DNA of 64,000 bases from Carya illinoinensis (Eukaryota; Streptophyta; Magnoliopsida; Fagales; Juglandaceae): the NCBI RefSeq assembly GCF_018687715.1, contig NC_056759.1, forward strand, positions 1,141,501 through 1,205,500, in the 5' to 3' direction. Position 1 is the first letter of the stretch, and each line of letters opens with the position of its first letter. The translations under genes were made by a program, and so were the position numbers. The notes below the pieces were generated by a model. It had not been told where the DNA came from. It was given only the letters and a program-made list of their open reading frames with translations, and did not search any database. Below are positions 11,100 to 21,899 of this stretch, one piece after another.

Positions 11100-11523
11100 T
11101 GTTAGGTGCGCAGCGTAGAACCAGGAGCTGATGTCTTAAGGGTAGGGTTACGAATTAGGGATGTTTAGGAGGAATTTATATGGTGGCATGAGTTGTAATT
11201 ATTTTGTCTTTGGAGTCCTTCATTTAATTGTTAAGTCAGGAGGTGGGTTATAGGCTTATAAGCCACGTTTATTTATTAGTCCAGTACGTGAGACTTGGTC
11301 AAAGTGGGTTATGATTATTTGTTAGGAAGTTACAGGCTATGTGGGGCCACGTTGTTTATGGGTAGTTATTCTAGAATATTCAATCTTCTATTTAAGTTCT
11401 TTTACAGTCATCAATGAAGTTTTATCGAGTGTTTATTCAAATATTGTGTGAGGGAGGTTACTGGCACCTCATATTGGCCAGATTTATTTTTCTTTTATTA
11501 CAACATATAATTGGCACGTAACA
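11100..11523 (+). repeat. 3' LTR of gypsy element
   Basis: Preceded by the polypurine tract GAAGGGGGAAGAAG at 11086-11099. Begins TGTTAGGTGCGC and ends CACGTAACA, matching the 5' LTR with about seven substitutions and no indel. Confidence 0.95.
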
Positions 11524-12003
11524 CGAGAGTTGAAACAAGATCGCCATTGTTGGTCAAATTGAGATTATTTGACGTATGATCTAATAAAGTCCATTTATTA
11601 CATTTTGTATTCAGACTAAGAATCTCTGACCACCTATTTCTCCTACATTTTGTGCCTATTCAATGTTTGCTGTGATAAAACATCACACCCAAGAAGAGGG
11701 ATCAATAAAGAATCATCATGCTACAAAGCGCATACTCGAGACACATTACATTGGCATGGCTTTGAGAGTGCCTAGATGCCATTTTTATTTCCTAAATCCA
11801 CCCGTCTATAAATAAACTCATTCCGAATACACAGGTTTTGATCCCTTTGAAAAATGTTGGATCTGCAGAAACCTCTCCTCGTCGTTGTCGTCGTTGTACC
11901 AGTGTATCTCACTTCGCAATTAAACCAGGATTGGAGGAGAAAACAATATGGCAAAAACTCACTATCTCCAATGAAAAGGTCAGCCATGGAATGGCTTGAG
12001 AAA
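11524..12003 (-). other. Probable 3' UTR of the nucleotide-sugar transporter gene
   Basis: This 480-bp stretch separates the gypsy element from the stop codon of the minus-strand transporter gene. It most likely holds that gene's 3' UTR. The ORFs that cross it on either strand are chance overlaps with the last exon. Confidence 0.5.
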
Positions 12004-15000
12004 TTATTTCCCCACGAGCTTATAGTAAGCATACAGACCAGAGCCAATAAAACCGAGAAGTTGCCCAATAACATTCAGCTGAAAACAGAACATGTCGGAC
12101 TTCAGATTCCATTACAATAGCAATAATGGGAAAAAAGAAGTGAATACAAACACACACACACACAGAGTAAATATGTCCTCTGAGCTAGAGCATTTTGTAC
12201 TCACAAAATCAAATGGAAGCCCGCCAAAAAGTATCCAGCCAAACCCAATGGTAAAAAGATCCTGTGAGAACCCAATGACCCATCCAATATCAGTATGAGA
12301 ATAGAAATGATTTGCCCAAAGAATGATGCATAATATTTATAAACAGAATTATGACACTTGTGCGTGATGGAAAAGTGAATAACCATATACATTATAATCA
12401 TTTGACCAAGTTCTTATGATATTTGTTCTAACTGGTTGGACCCTACATTAATGGCTTGGCCAGTTCGAATAGACAAGAAATGTGCATTACGGCTGTAGGT
12501 ACCACACAACACCGTCATATCTCAAGCCACAAAACCGTGTGCAAGTACATGCAAGATGCAAGGAAAAGTTGGCAAAACAAACCTTCAAATTTCCACAAAT
12601 TGTCTGTGTCAGTGCTGAATTGAGAGTCGTGTTCAGAAATATACTGTAGTTCAAGAAGAAAGCCAATATACATGAACAAAGTAACACAGCCTGCGCAAAT
12701 AGAATGAAAACATTATGCATCATGGTTGTAGAAACCATCCAAATAAGTAACGACATGAGCAAGCACTAGTCAACTATTTATATCGGCGTGAACACTGAAT
12801 ACAATAATTCCACAATAAAGTAGGACTCTAAACTTAAAAGACTCATCATTAGTAGACTCAAACCTTTGATTGATTAAAACAATGAGAAGATCCTGTAGGA
12901 TATCTAAGCACACCCACAATACCACAAGTCATTGTTTACAAAACTAATGCACAAGCAAGCATGTGCAAACACATAGATGCATGGTTTCCTGCTCGTGTAC
13001 CACACATACAGAAACAGAGATTGTTTATTTTCTCTAAAGAAATTCAGCGCAGGAGATTTACTCCAAGTTTAATAAAATAGACAGCGAATGCATTATGTAT
13101 TGGAATAAAATAGATGAGCCAAAAACAAATGACATTCTGATGGAAGATTTTTCCCTAACCTTGTATACAGCTTCAAGAAAAATATGCATTTGTTGGGGGA
13201 GAGGGGGAGGGTGGTTGGGGACAATAAGAGGAGTAACCATACTAGCAAACAGGACAGTTTGAAAGAAATTTAAACAACAATAACCAAAAAGGGAAAATAG
13301 ACAAAGAGGTATACTGTTCAAGGATGAAAATCAAGATATATTGGTGTATATACAGGAAAATATTGGACAAAGCTGCCCTCCTGACTGCAACAAAGAACAT
13401 GCATGTAGATTCAAGATGACTTCCAACCATTAAATATATATAAACATATATATTCACATATCTATCTATACACATATGCGTGTGTATATATATCTGAGAT
13501 TTCACCAATGAGCAAATAGTACCAAAAAACCAGGTGAGAACAAGTAAGGGAAACTAATTGTCATCTTCAAGTCACCCCGAACGAATGTCCAAAACAGCAG
13601 AACTGGTCCACATATTATTCCTGTAATAGAAGAGCATTATTGTTCTGTGTCATAGATAGACTAAAATAAATGCATCACTTTATTTGCAGGAAAAAATATG
13701 AGATTCAAATGACAAATTCAGGCTAGGAACCGTTAGCTCACCATTGCACCACATAAGGCCAAAGCTATTCAGACCACTGGATTTCCCTGAGAAAAAAAAA
13801 CAGTGAATATCTAAAAAGATGCAAAGCAAGCAAAGAGAAAATGCCATTCAAAGATTCTCAAAGGTTATGGTACTACCAACACGAGCTATGGTTGCCAGAT
13901 ATATTGCTGTGGTGATGTTGGATAAGAAAACAACAGCATAGCCATATCCATCAAAAGAGAGGTCCCGAGCTCCCGCAATAAATGCACCAAGAACGATCAA
14001 TCCAACACTGATAACATTCTTAAATTTTTCAGTTAAATGAGGGAATTAGAAACTTGGGCATTCAAGTAAAATGTCTCACGACTATCTGTAGTAACACAAG
14101 GTTTAATAAATGATGAAGCTAAAGGGCTTAGAGGGTGTGCAATATGGGTTGGTCTGCACAAGAGACATGGCATACACTTAATCTTTCACTACAAATGGTA
14201 AGATTTTACCAACAACAACCTTTTGCATAAGACTTTTCTCGCTTATGTTAACTGCCTGAGTAACAAGGAAGAAATTTACAATAATGAAGCTGAATATCTT
14301 AATTAGGATTACACACACACACACACATCGTCTTACTAATATAGTGAGCAAGATTCTACTTTATACTGTCATCTAAAGAGGGGAAAATTGTTTAATTATG
14401 TGTGGAACCAGGCTTCTCATTTCTTAAAAGCAAATCTTGCATGTTTAATACAAAAAATAGCGATCATAAGCCTTTCATTTAATCATCTTTGAATTCTTTT
14501 TTTTTATTATTATTATTGGCATCGGGTGTCCAGGAACAGCATCCCGACTAATTTCGGGGGTGCATAGGCGCTCGGCAAGGAGTTTCCTGCAAATATACCT
14601 CAGGTAATTCAATGGGAAAATCCCCCAGTCCGATGGCCCCTAGAGATTGTTTGCACCAAATGGGATTTGAACCTTAAGACCTGGGGGAAGCATACCCTCA
14701 AGCCCAAGGCCTTTACCACTTGAGCCAACCCCTAGGACTTTAATCATCTTTGAATTCTTACTAGCATTGTAATTGATCTTTAATCAATTATGTTAACAGA
14801 AAATGCACGGGGCTACCCTTGACAATTGAGTACCTTATGCAGTGAACTGTTTGAAGGAAAAAGTTTGAAATCGCTGTATAAAAAGCCATTTACCTTCCAA
14901 CAATAGAAGATGTGTACTTCTGCCCTGCCAGAATATATTCCACAACCATGGTAAATACCACAGTAGTCCGCCTGAGGGTAGTGTACATGGGAACATTTAC

Positions 15001-15401
15001 TCCACGGACAGACTCCATAGTGGCCAGCTTTCAAAGAGATATAGAGGAATAATGTACTTAAGATTCAAAGACTAAAAGAATGTTTTTTTCAGCATAATGA
15101 AATATACCTACCATGTAAAGCAAATAGGCTCCTGCAAGAGGTAAGGTGTGCCTTAACGTCTTCAATGGTACAAATGTTGTTGAATTGTCAGACACGGTCA
15201 AAGATTCACCTACTGTGAAAGAAATTATCTTCAAGCGTCTCATTGCATAGAGAAAACAACATGAACATATCATCTGCAGTAGAAACAAAATTAAAAATAT
15301 GCACATCAATCTTCAAACATTTATGCCGTTGGCAGTCAAACTTCAAGGCCTAACTAGTAGATTTGGCAGAACAGCAACATAAAGCATGTACTTTCTTTTC
15401 T

Positions 15402-15444
<43 letters not shown>

Positions 15445-16960
15445 AGTATATTACCAATAAATAGACACAAAAATATACTTTGTAAAAAAATCGCCAATGA
15501 TAATGAATTACAAAGGTCTTATCTCTTGTATACCATCTTGTGTACTTGGGCTATGCCTATTATTATTAATAATACCGTGTTTACTTATCAAAAAAAAAAA
15601 AAATTTAAAGCCAAGCCTTGCAATTTATTAAAGCCAATAAATTGATCAGAGGGGATCAATCAAAGACGACAGAGACAATGACAAAAACATGAAAAATTTT
15701 GATGGCATCATACTTTATTTATGCATCTCATCACAACATCCAAGCATCACTCGACTACAAACACTTTTCAACTTCAATTTTTCAACTTTTTCATTTAATC
15801 ATTACAACTTTCCCAAACTTCCAAACAAAACAGAAAAACAATTCAACATTTTCAAATCCCAAAACAAAAATAATATTCTAAAAATATTTTAACTTTATAA
15901 TATTTGTATTCAACTTTTTTTCTCTCATTTCCCAAAACCTCATAAAACATCTTAACTCAAATTATTTCACTACTATTCACAGATTTTTCATCTCGTCTCA
16001 ACATCCAAACGAGACCTTAGTATTGGGTCCATTACAATCCATAAAAGATCTAATGGGAAAATGGAATACAAGACTTTGGCAACTTAAGAACTTCAAAAGC
16101 ACTATTTCATTCATTCATTATACTTTGCAATTAATACCTGAAAAAGTGTGATGACATTTGCACTTGGGAAGCTATAGGATGAAAGAGCTGCTTTGTTGAA
16201 CAATATCAAGAGCACTGCAGGGTAAATGGGACACAAGTTAAAATCTAAGAGTAGCACTAGATGTGTCTGAAAACGCTTTGAGAAATGAGGCAATGTTCTC
16301 GAGAACACCTGTCGCACGAACACAAACAAATAAGCTTGACTTTATCTCTCAATGGCAGTATGCCAATTGAACAACGCAAACGCACCTACCTTAGCTAATG
16401 TGATTTTGGTTAAGCTATAGCCTATAGGCTTGCGAATTCGTGAGAAGACATGGATACTACAGCTATTTATAGAAAACCAGCAATTAGCAGGATAAAATAT
16501 GTATCAAATTCAGCATCCTAGCATGGATTACAGCAAGAAATTTGGAAACTCATTTCTCAGAGAATTTCGCACCCAATTTTATTACCTTCATAAGGTTAAA
16601 CCTTAATAAACAAACTAAGTTGAAACATACCGTGACGAGAAAAATAAGTAAACTGGATTCAGAACACGATTGAAATTTAAATTCTTCCAAATTCACTGAT
16701 CATTAAGATTCTGAGGCATATTAGATAGGATAAAAATCGAAACAATGTTGAAACTGGAAGCTCTATTTTCAAATCTATTGGAGAGATATACCTGCGCAAG
16801 ACATGTAAGAGATTGCAGCATAGGCTCCTCGTTTGGTCATGGCAGACCCTTGGAAGAGCTTCTCATCGCCTTTGAGAAGTTTGCCTCTCTCTTCGTCGCG
16901 TGGAGGATCCGACACTGGCAGTATCAGATTATTCGACGAACTCGAAGCCTTCAAAGACAT
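12004..16960 (-). CDS. Golgi/ER nucleotide-sugar transporter (UDP-GlcNAc transporter UGNT1-like, SLC35D type)
   Basis: Ten coding exons on the minus strand: 16960-16792, 16214-16138, 15273-15112, 15027-14894, 14007-13877, 13786-13742, 13620-13523, 12690-12583, 12261-12205 and 12078-12004. Every intron is GT-AG and all phases agree, giving 351 residues. The protein is a multi-pass drug/metabolite-superfamily antiporter that imports nucleotide sugars into the secretory lumen in exchange for the nucleoside monophosphate. Marks include a short hydrophilic N-terminus, LLILFNKAALSSYSFPSANV, the conserved GVNVPMYTTLRRTT, LGAFIAGARDLSFD, ALTQTICGNLKDLF and GSGLYAYYKLVGK ending in a lysine motif. As I recall it, the closest Arabidopsis genes are UGNT1 (At4g32272) and At5g55950; which one is not decided. 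The start is the first in-frame ATG. Intron 4 holds a SINE and intron 2 a MITE and a (GA)n run. Confidence 0.9.
14499..14738 (-). mobile_element. tRNA-derived SINE in transporter intron 4
   Basis: Read on the minus strand, the 5' part carries a Pol III box A (TGGCTCAAGTGGTAAAGGC) and box B (GGTTCAAATCC) at tRNA-like spacing. The body follows, and the 3' end is a short ATA-type and T/A-rich tail (14499-14517). It is flanked by a perfect 21-bp target duplication beginning TTTAATCATC at 14478-14498 and 14739-14759. That structure defines a SINE mobilised by a LINE reverse transcriptase. The insertion is inside an intron, so the protein is not altered. Confidence 0.88.
15401..15440 (+). repeat. 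(GA)n microsatellite in transporter intron 2
   Basis: About twenty GA units between exons 2 and 3 of the transporter gene. Confidence 0.9.
15690..16017. repeat. Probable MITE in transporter intron 2
   Basis: An AT-rich block that ends in CAACATCCAAACGAGACC at about 16000-16017. A similar end, with CCTTGTTTGG and ATCTAAACG, occurs in the block at 18110-18452. Such ends typify small non-autonomous DNA elements common in plant introns. The left end and the target duplication are not clearly defined. Confidence 0.4.
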
Positions 16961-17170
16961 CTCTACCTCTGCCAAGTGTATCTCTTTCTTCGTGAAATGA
17001 AGGTTTTCGTCGCCGGCGAAACCGAATGACCTATTTCAAAGACGAGTCGGAAGTAGATGATTAGCTAAACTTGGATCGGGTCAAGTCAAGCACTCAGAGC
17101 GCCCGTCCTATGGATTGGAAATTTCCGACGGGGAGGCAATGTCAGCAATGGCCGCGCATGCCCAAATCCA
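16961..17170 (-). promoter_or_regulatory. 5' UTR and promoter region of the transporter gene
   Basis: The sequence just upstream of the transporter ATG is richer in G and C than the spacer beyond it and ends at a T20-type run (17189-17210). This is where a 5' UTR and core promoter are expected. No TATA box is assigned. Confidence 0.4.
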
Positions 17171-17949
17171 AATTGAATCGGATAGGATTTTTTTTTTTTT
17201 TTTTTTTTTTTTAAATCTGATATTTTCATATCAATTATATATTAGTGTATATTTCAATAAATAAATTTATAAATATACATTTATTTAATTTTAATATCTA
17301 AAATAGTATAATAAAATTTGATAAAATGAAAACAATATTTCACATTATATTATGTTTGTAGCCAATTATAGTTCAGCTTATAAGGTTATTTTTGTATATA
17401 TGCTCTTTGTATTCAATTTTTTATTACTAATATGACATATATAAAAAAAATTATGTGTTGTTCTTTATATATGGATTTTGTCATCTCTTATCACACGTGT
17501 TAAAATTATCTTATTGTAAACATGTTTAACTTTGTTTCGAACTCAACGAAAATATTTTTTTTAAACATCTCGTCTAGTTACAAATATTACATGATTCACA
17601 CAATTCAAACATGTAAAAAACTTTATATAACTAATAATTTACATATATATAATATCACATGGATAATTTTTACTTAATGAAAAGAATGAAAGCACATAAA
17701 AAATTTAGATATTCAGTTATGAATAATGCTACATGCAGTCGTATAATATACAAGTAACATGTAATTATTTTGAAAATGAACGAGATCTAATATTAACAAA
17801 TTAGTTTTTTTTTTCCATGTAAATTTGATATTAACTAACTTTTTAAAAAAAATTTGTGTGGCACTTGCATATTCTACAATTACAAATATTATTTATTTTC
17901 AATTATATTTCTCAAGTGATGCAATATTTGTGAATATCAAAATTGATTC

Positions 17950-18021
<72 letters not shown>

Positions 18022-18730
18022 GATAACAGCCTAAAATGTAAATTATATACTCGTTATTTCTTATTAGTAGGAAAAAAATATACAGTTCAAGAGGACGGTT
18101 TAGACCTTGTTTGGTTGTAAGATTCAATTGAAATCAACTCAGTTCAATCTAATTTTAAACTGGGTCTAACATCCAAACACCTAACTCTTAAATTACTAAA
18201 CTTATATCAACTCAAAACCTCCTTATATGTAGGACTTACAACCTTTTTTAATTCAATACATCTTTATATGTGAGATCTACAACCTTTTTCAACTTTTCAT
18301 AAATAATATTAAACTCATTTTAACATTTAAATACATCTAAACTCATTTTAAATGGCCTCATATAACTCACTTTACCAACTTAACTCACTACTATTTATAA
18401 AAAATTTAGTTCAACTCAGTTTAGCTCAACTCAACATCTAAACGTAACATGACCTTTCTTTTAACACTCATAAAGGAAAATGAATAATGAATAAGGGTAG
18501 TGGTAGGGTTAGGCTTACTACCATGTTACTATTTATTTACTACTTACAATGTATTTAAAGTTTTTTATATTATTATTATTATTTTTAAGTATTTTTTTAA
18601 CATCTTTTAACATTAAGAAAAAATTTAAAAAATATATAATTTAACTAATAGTTACTTTATTAACAATTAAATAAAATAACAAAATTTAAAAAAATTAAAT
18701 TCGAAAAGAATAATTAATAAATAATAAGAG
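17171..18730. other. AT-rich spacer with microsatellite and MITE-like blocks
   Basis: No gene is supported here. It holds a poly-T run (17189-17210), a long (GA)n run (17955-18018), and a MITE-like block from about 18110 to 18452 whose ends are inverted (CCTTGTTTGG...AACTCAGTTC against GAACTGAGTT-type sequence at the other side). ORFs across the GA run are artefacts of the repeat. Confidence 0.6.
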
Positions 18731-19122
18731 TGTTATAAACTATCTTGAATTGTATGACCATATTTATCTAGTCGTCAAATGTATAGTGCATAGTGCCAGC
18801 ATAGTAAATAGTCGATATATACACAGTGCATAGTGTCAGCATAGTAACTGGCATAGTGAATGGTCGACATATGCACAGTGCATAGTGCCAGCATAGTACT
18901 GCATAGTAACTGATATAGTGAATGGTCGACATATGCACAGTGCATAGTGCTAGCATAGTACTGCATAGTAAGCTAACATAGTCCCCTTTGTACGCCTATA
19001 TATATCGTTGAATTCTTTAAGAAATTCATAAGTTTCATAACCTTTCTGAGCTCTATGTCTTTCTCTCTCCTTTTAAAAGTTTTATAATACGTAATGGCTC
19101 TCTTTTCTATGATTTTATAACA
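18731..19122 (+). repeat. 5' LTR of outer copia element (392 bp)
   Basis: Begins TGTTATAAACTATC and ends TTTTATAACA. Its first half contains about three imperfect tandem copies of a roughly 62-bp unit built on GTCGACATATGCACAGTGCATAGT. A CCTATATATAT sequence at 18994-19012 may be the TATA box. The next bases, CGTTATTAGCACGA (19123 onward), occupy the primer binding site position and do not match initiator tRNA-Met. Confidence 0.88.
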
Positions 19123-19224
19123 CGTTATTAGCACGAAAGTTCTGACGATTTTGAAGCTAGTAGTCCTCAACTTCAAGTAAGTTTTTCAATATATTTTTAT
19201 ATTCCTGATTTATATATGTAAAAA

Positions 19225-19855
19225 ATGTCAAATCTTACAAAATTAGAATTCGTTGCTCTTGACATTTCTGAAAAAATTATTTATCTTGGATCTTTAATGC
19301 TGAGATCCATCTGGATGCGATGAACCTAGGAGATACAATTAAAGAAGGAAATCAAGGGTCCCTGCAGAACCGTGCTAAGGCAATGATTTTCCTTCGGCAC
19401 CATCTTCATGAAGAATTAAAAACTGAGTATCTAACGGTGAAAGATCCACGTATTTTGTGGAATGATTTAAGGGAGAGATATGAACACCAGAAAACTGTAA
19501 TCCTCCCAAAAGCTCATCATGATTGGCTGCACCTGAGGTTGCAAGACTTCAAGAATGTTAGTGAGTATAACTCTGCACTCTTTAAAATTAGCTCGCTATT
19601 GAAATTATGTGGTGAAAAAGTCACTGATGATAACTTGTTAGAGAAGAAATATACTACTTTTTATGCCTCGAATGTGCTCCTGCAGCAGTAGTATCGAGAG
19701 TGAAAGTTCAAAAAATATTCTGAATTTATATCTTGTCTTCTATTAGCTGAGCAAAATAATGAGTTTTTGTTAAGAAATCACCAGTCACGTCCTACTGGTT
19801 CTATATCATTCCCTGAAATAAATGGTAGAGTTGATCATGAAAGTGTTCCTTTTTA
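19225..19855 (+). pseudogene. gag of outer copia element (UBN2-type)
   Basis: Starts at ATG 19225. A one-base loss in the A-run near 19271-19276 shifts the frame, and the main open segment then runs 19320-19688. Motifs typical of copia gag are visible: TIKEGNQ, AKAMIFLRHHL, LKTEYLTVKDPRILWNDL and LQDFKNVSEYNSALFKI. An in-frame TAG at 19689-19691 and a TGA shortly after interrupt the C-terminal part, where FKKYSE and AEQNNEFLLRNHQSRPTGS are still legible. The product would be the capsid protein of virus-like particles. Confidence 0.85.
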
Positions 19856-19969
19856 ATTAATGTATTTCCTTTATCTTATTATAAAATATTTTTATATTCT
19901 GCAATGTTTTGTAGTAATGAAAGTTTTATTTATTCTTTTATACTTGTTATAAATTATTGATGATATGAT

Positions 19970-20212
19970 TTATCTGAGAATGGAAATGAAGCATCCCTGA
20001 AGGATCGCCCTAAATCAATAATTTTATTGAGTATCTCATATGAGTGATACTTGTACCAAAAACTCATTATGATTTATGCACCTGAAGTTGCATAATTGAA
20101 ATTGTGGAAAAAATATATATTTGAATGAACGTCTCGAATGTGCTCCTAAAGTAGCAATATCGAGTATGCTCCTGAAGTAGCAATATGAAATGCAAACGTT
20201 CACAATATATTC
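19970..20212 (+). pseudogene. Second, badly decayed gag copy (left part)
   Basis: Fragments resemble the gag at 19340-19790 in the same order, for example GCACCTGAAGTTGCA against GCACCTGAGGTTGCA and ATGTGCTCCT against ATGTGCTCCTGC. The copy is cut by the Sirevirus-like insertion at 20213 and continues at 29041-29200, where TGAGCAAAATAATGAGTTTT recurs. It is therefore a duplicated gag segment inside the outer element. Confidence 0.55.
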
Positions 20213-21549
20213 TGTTGAACCCAAGGTTTCAAGTTTCATTTGATTATAAATCTACACATGGATTTTGATGATAACAAATGAATTCAAATAATAAGGGAGT
20301 TTCAAGCTCAAGTTGTTCACACAATGGAATCAAGCACATCAAAGAACCAAGCATGAACAAGAAGGAAACAAGTTCACATTAAAGTCATAGAGTAATGTTG
20401 TAAATCTCTTAAAATTCAAAATTAGGATTAATGTTCAAAATTAATATTTTATCATAAAGTATTAAAATACATTTTTTACATGTGCATGAATATTTTTGAA
20501 AATTAAATTTGAAAATTTTGAAAGATGATTGATTGTCATCTTTTGCATGTGCATGCCTTGATTAAAGGGTTGAACTTTGAAAATATTAAAAATGATTGAT
20601 TGTCATCTTTCACATGTGCATGTTTTATTTGAATATTTTCAAAAGTGATTGATGCTTTTTTAAACTTATACAAAAAGTAGATGATTTTGTTTAAAAATTT
20701 TGAAAAATAAAGTATGCTCATTTTGTCATATACAAAAAGTAAAAGATTAGGTTTGAATTTTTTGAAAATGAAAGTGTGCTCATTTTGTCATATGTCAAAA
20801 GCAAAAGATTAGGTTTGATTTTTTTGAAAAAGTGAATGATGTTGTCTTTGACAATTAAAAAAAAAGAACTTTTTATTTGAATTTTTTGAAAAAATGAATG
20901 ATGTTGTCTTTGACATGTGAATCTTTTTAAATTTGAATATGAAGTCTCATATGTCTATAAATAGATCATTTGAGAGTTTCACATTCACAACACCAAGAGC
21001 ATACAATATTCATTCAAAGCTTTCATTTTCTCTTCTCTGAGCATTGAGCATTAATCCTTATTCATTTTGAGAGATTTAGTTTACGCTGTATTGTTCTTAT
21101 TTCACTCATTGAGGAGTGTTTTTTGATAACCTACCCACTATCAGCTTTTGTATCAGAAAAATGGTGTGTATAACCCTTGTGCGTGTAGAAAGTATTCTAC
21201 ACGGGGAATAGTTGAATCACCACGTGTAAGGTGATTGCCAGTGTAGAGGGTGTTCTACACGGATCCTTTGTAGCGGTGTTGTTCAAAGGTGTAATAGGTT
21301 TCTATCTCCACCTGAAGGAGGTTGAATAGTGAATTTGGGAATCCTCAAGGGGTAGCTTGAGGCGAGGACATAGGCAGTGGGGCCGAACCTCGTTAACATA
21401 CTGAGTTTGCTTCTCTCTTACCCTTACTCTTTATATTTATTGTTATTTCATATTTTGTTTATATTTTATATTATATATTTGATTTATAATTGTTATTTTT
21501 TTTTACAACTCAATTCATCCCCCCTCTTATGTTAATCATCTGGGCAACA
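20213..21549 (+). repeat. 5' LTR of Sirevirus-like element (1337 bp)
   Basis: Begins TGTTGAACCCAAGG and ends CATCTGGGCAACA. It aligns end to end with 27704-29040; differences by eye are roughly 3-4 percent, mostly transitions. TCTATAAATAG near 20954-20964 is the likely TATA box. Confidence 0.93.
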
Positions 21550-21551
21550 AT

Positions 21552-21754
21552 TGGTATTAGAGCTAGTTGACCTGTACTGTTTATACAGACAGATCACTCA
21601 TGAGAACTCTCACTTGTGACTGTGTCACCGAAGCAAGACTCTCCGATCATGAGTGACGGTGCACCGGTAGAGACGGTGGTCGGCTAGTCTGGTAGGTACA
21701 ATTGTTAGGTGACATAGGTGCGGCCTATGATCAATAACAATTGGTATCAGAGCT
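21552..21754 (+). other. Duplicated primer binding site region
   Basis: TGGTATTAGAGCT lies two bases after the LTR (21552) and matches the initiator tRNA-Met complement with one mismatch. A second copy, TGGTATCAGAGCT at 21742, matches that complement perfectly for its first 12 bases. The two share a 20-bp repeat starting AACAATTGGTAT. Confidence 0.75.
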
Positions 21755-21775
21755 AAAAGCTCTATTATAAGATTA

Positions 21776-21899
21776 ACTATCTTTTGAGTTAAGATCTTAT
21801 GGCTAACATTGCAACTTCATTTGGTGAAGGTCAATCTACTATCTTTTGAGTTAAGATCTTATGGCTAACATTGCAACTTCATTTGGTGAAGGTCAATCT
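21776..21899 (+). repeat. 62-bp tandem duplication over the gag start codon
   Basis: Two essentially identical 62-bp units, 21776-21837 and 21838-21899, each containing ATGGCTAACATTGC. Because 62 is not a multiple of three, the first ATG (21799) reaches a stop within the second unit, and only the second ATG (21861) opens gag. Confidence 0.92.

Larger units (their letters stand above)
5439..11523 (+). mobile_element. Ty3/gypsy chromovirus LTR retrotransposon, disabled
   Basis: A nearly complete element of 6085 bp; removing the nested hAT element and its duplication leaves about 5.47 kb. Two 424-bp LTRs flank gag, protease, reverse transcriptase, RNase H, integrase and a chromodomain-like tail, in that order, which is the Ty3/gypsy arrangement. 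The flanking 5-mers are CAAGA (5434-5438) and CGAGA (11524-11528), a target duplication with one mismatch. LTRs differ at about 7 of 424 positions by eye. The small size, short LTRs and C-terminal chromodomain-like motif suggest the Reina-type chromovirus group; that assignment is inference. The copy cannot move by itself: gag is interrupted, pol has a frameshift near 8366-8370 and in-frame stops at 9828-9830 and 10608-10610. Confidence 0.93.

Noticed and set aside
17825..18127. ORFs with long RERERE or SLSLSL tracts
   Set aside because: Translations of the (GA)n microsatellite.
18780..18985. CRISPR-like spaced repeats
   Set aside because: The repeats are imperfect tandem units inside a plant LTR, with no uniform spacers and no cas genes; the genome is eukaryotic.
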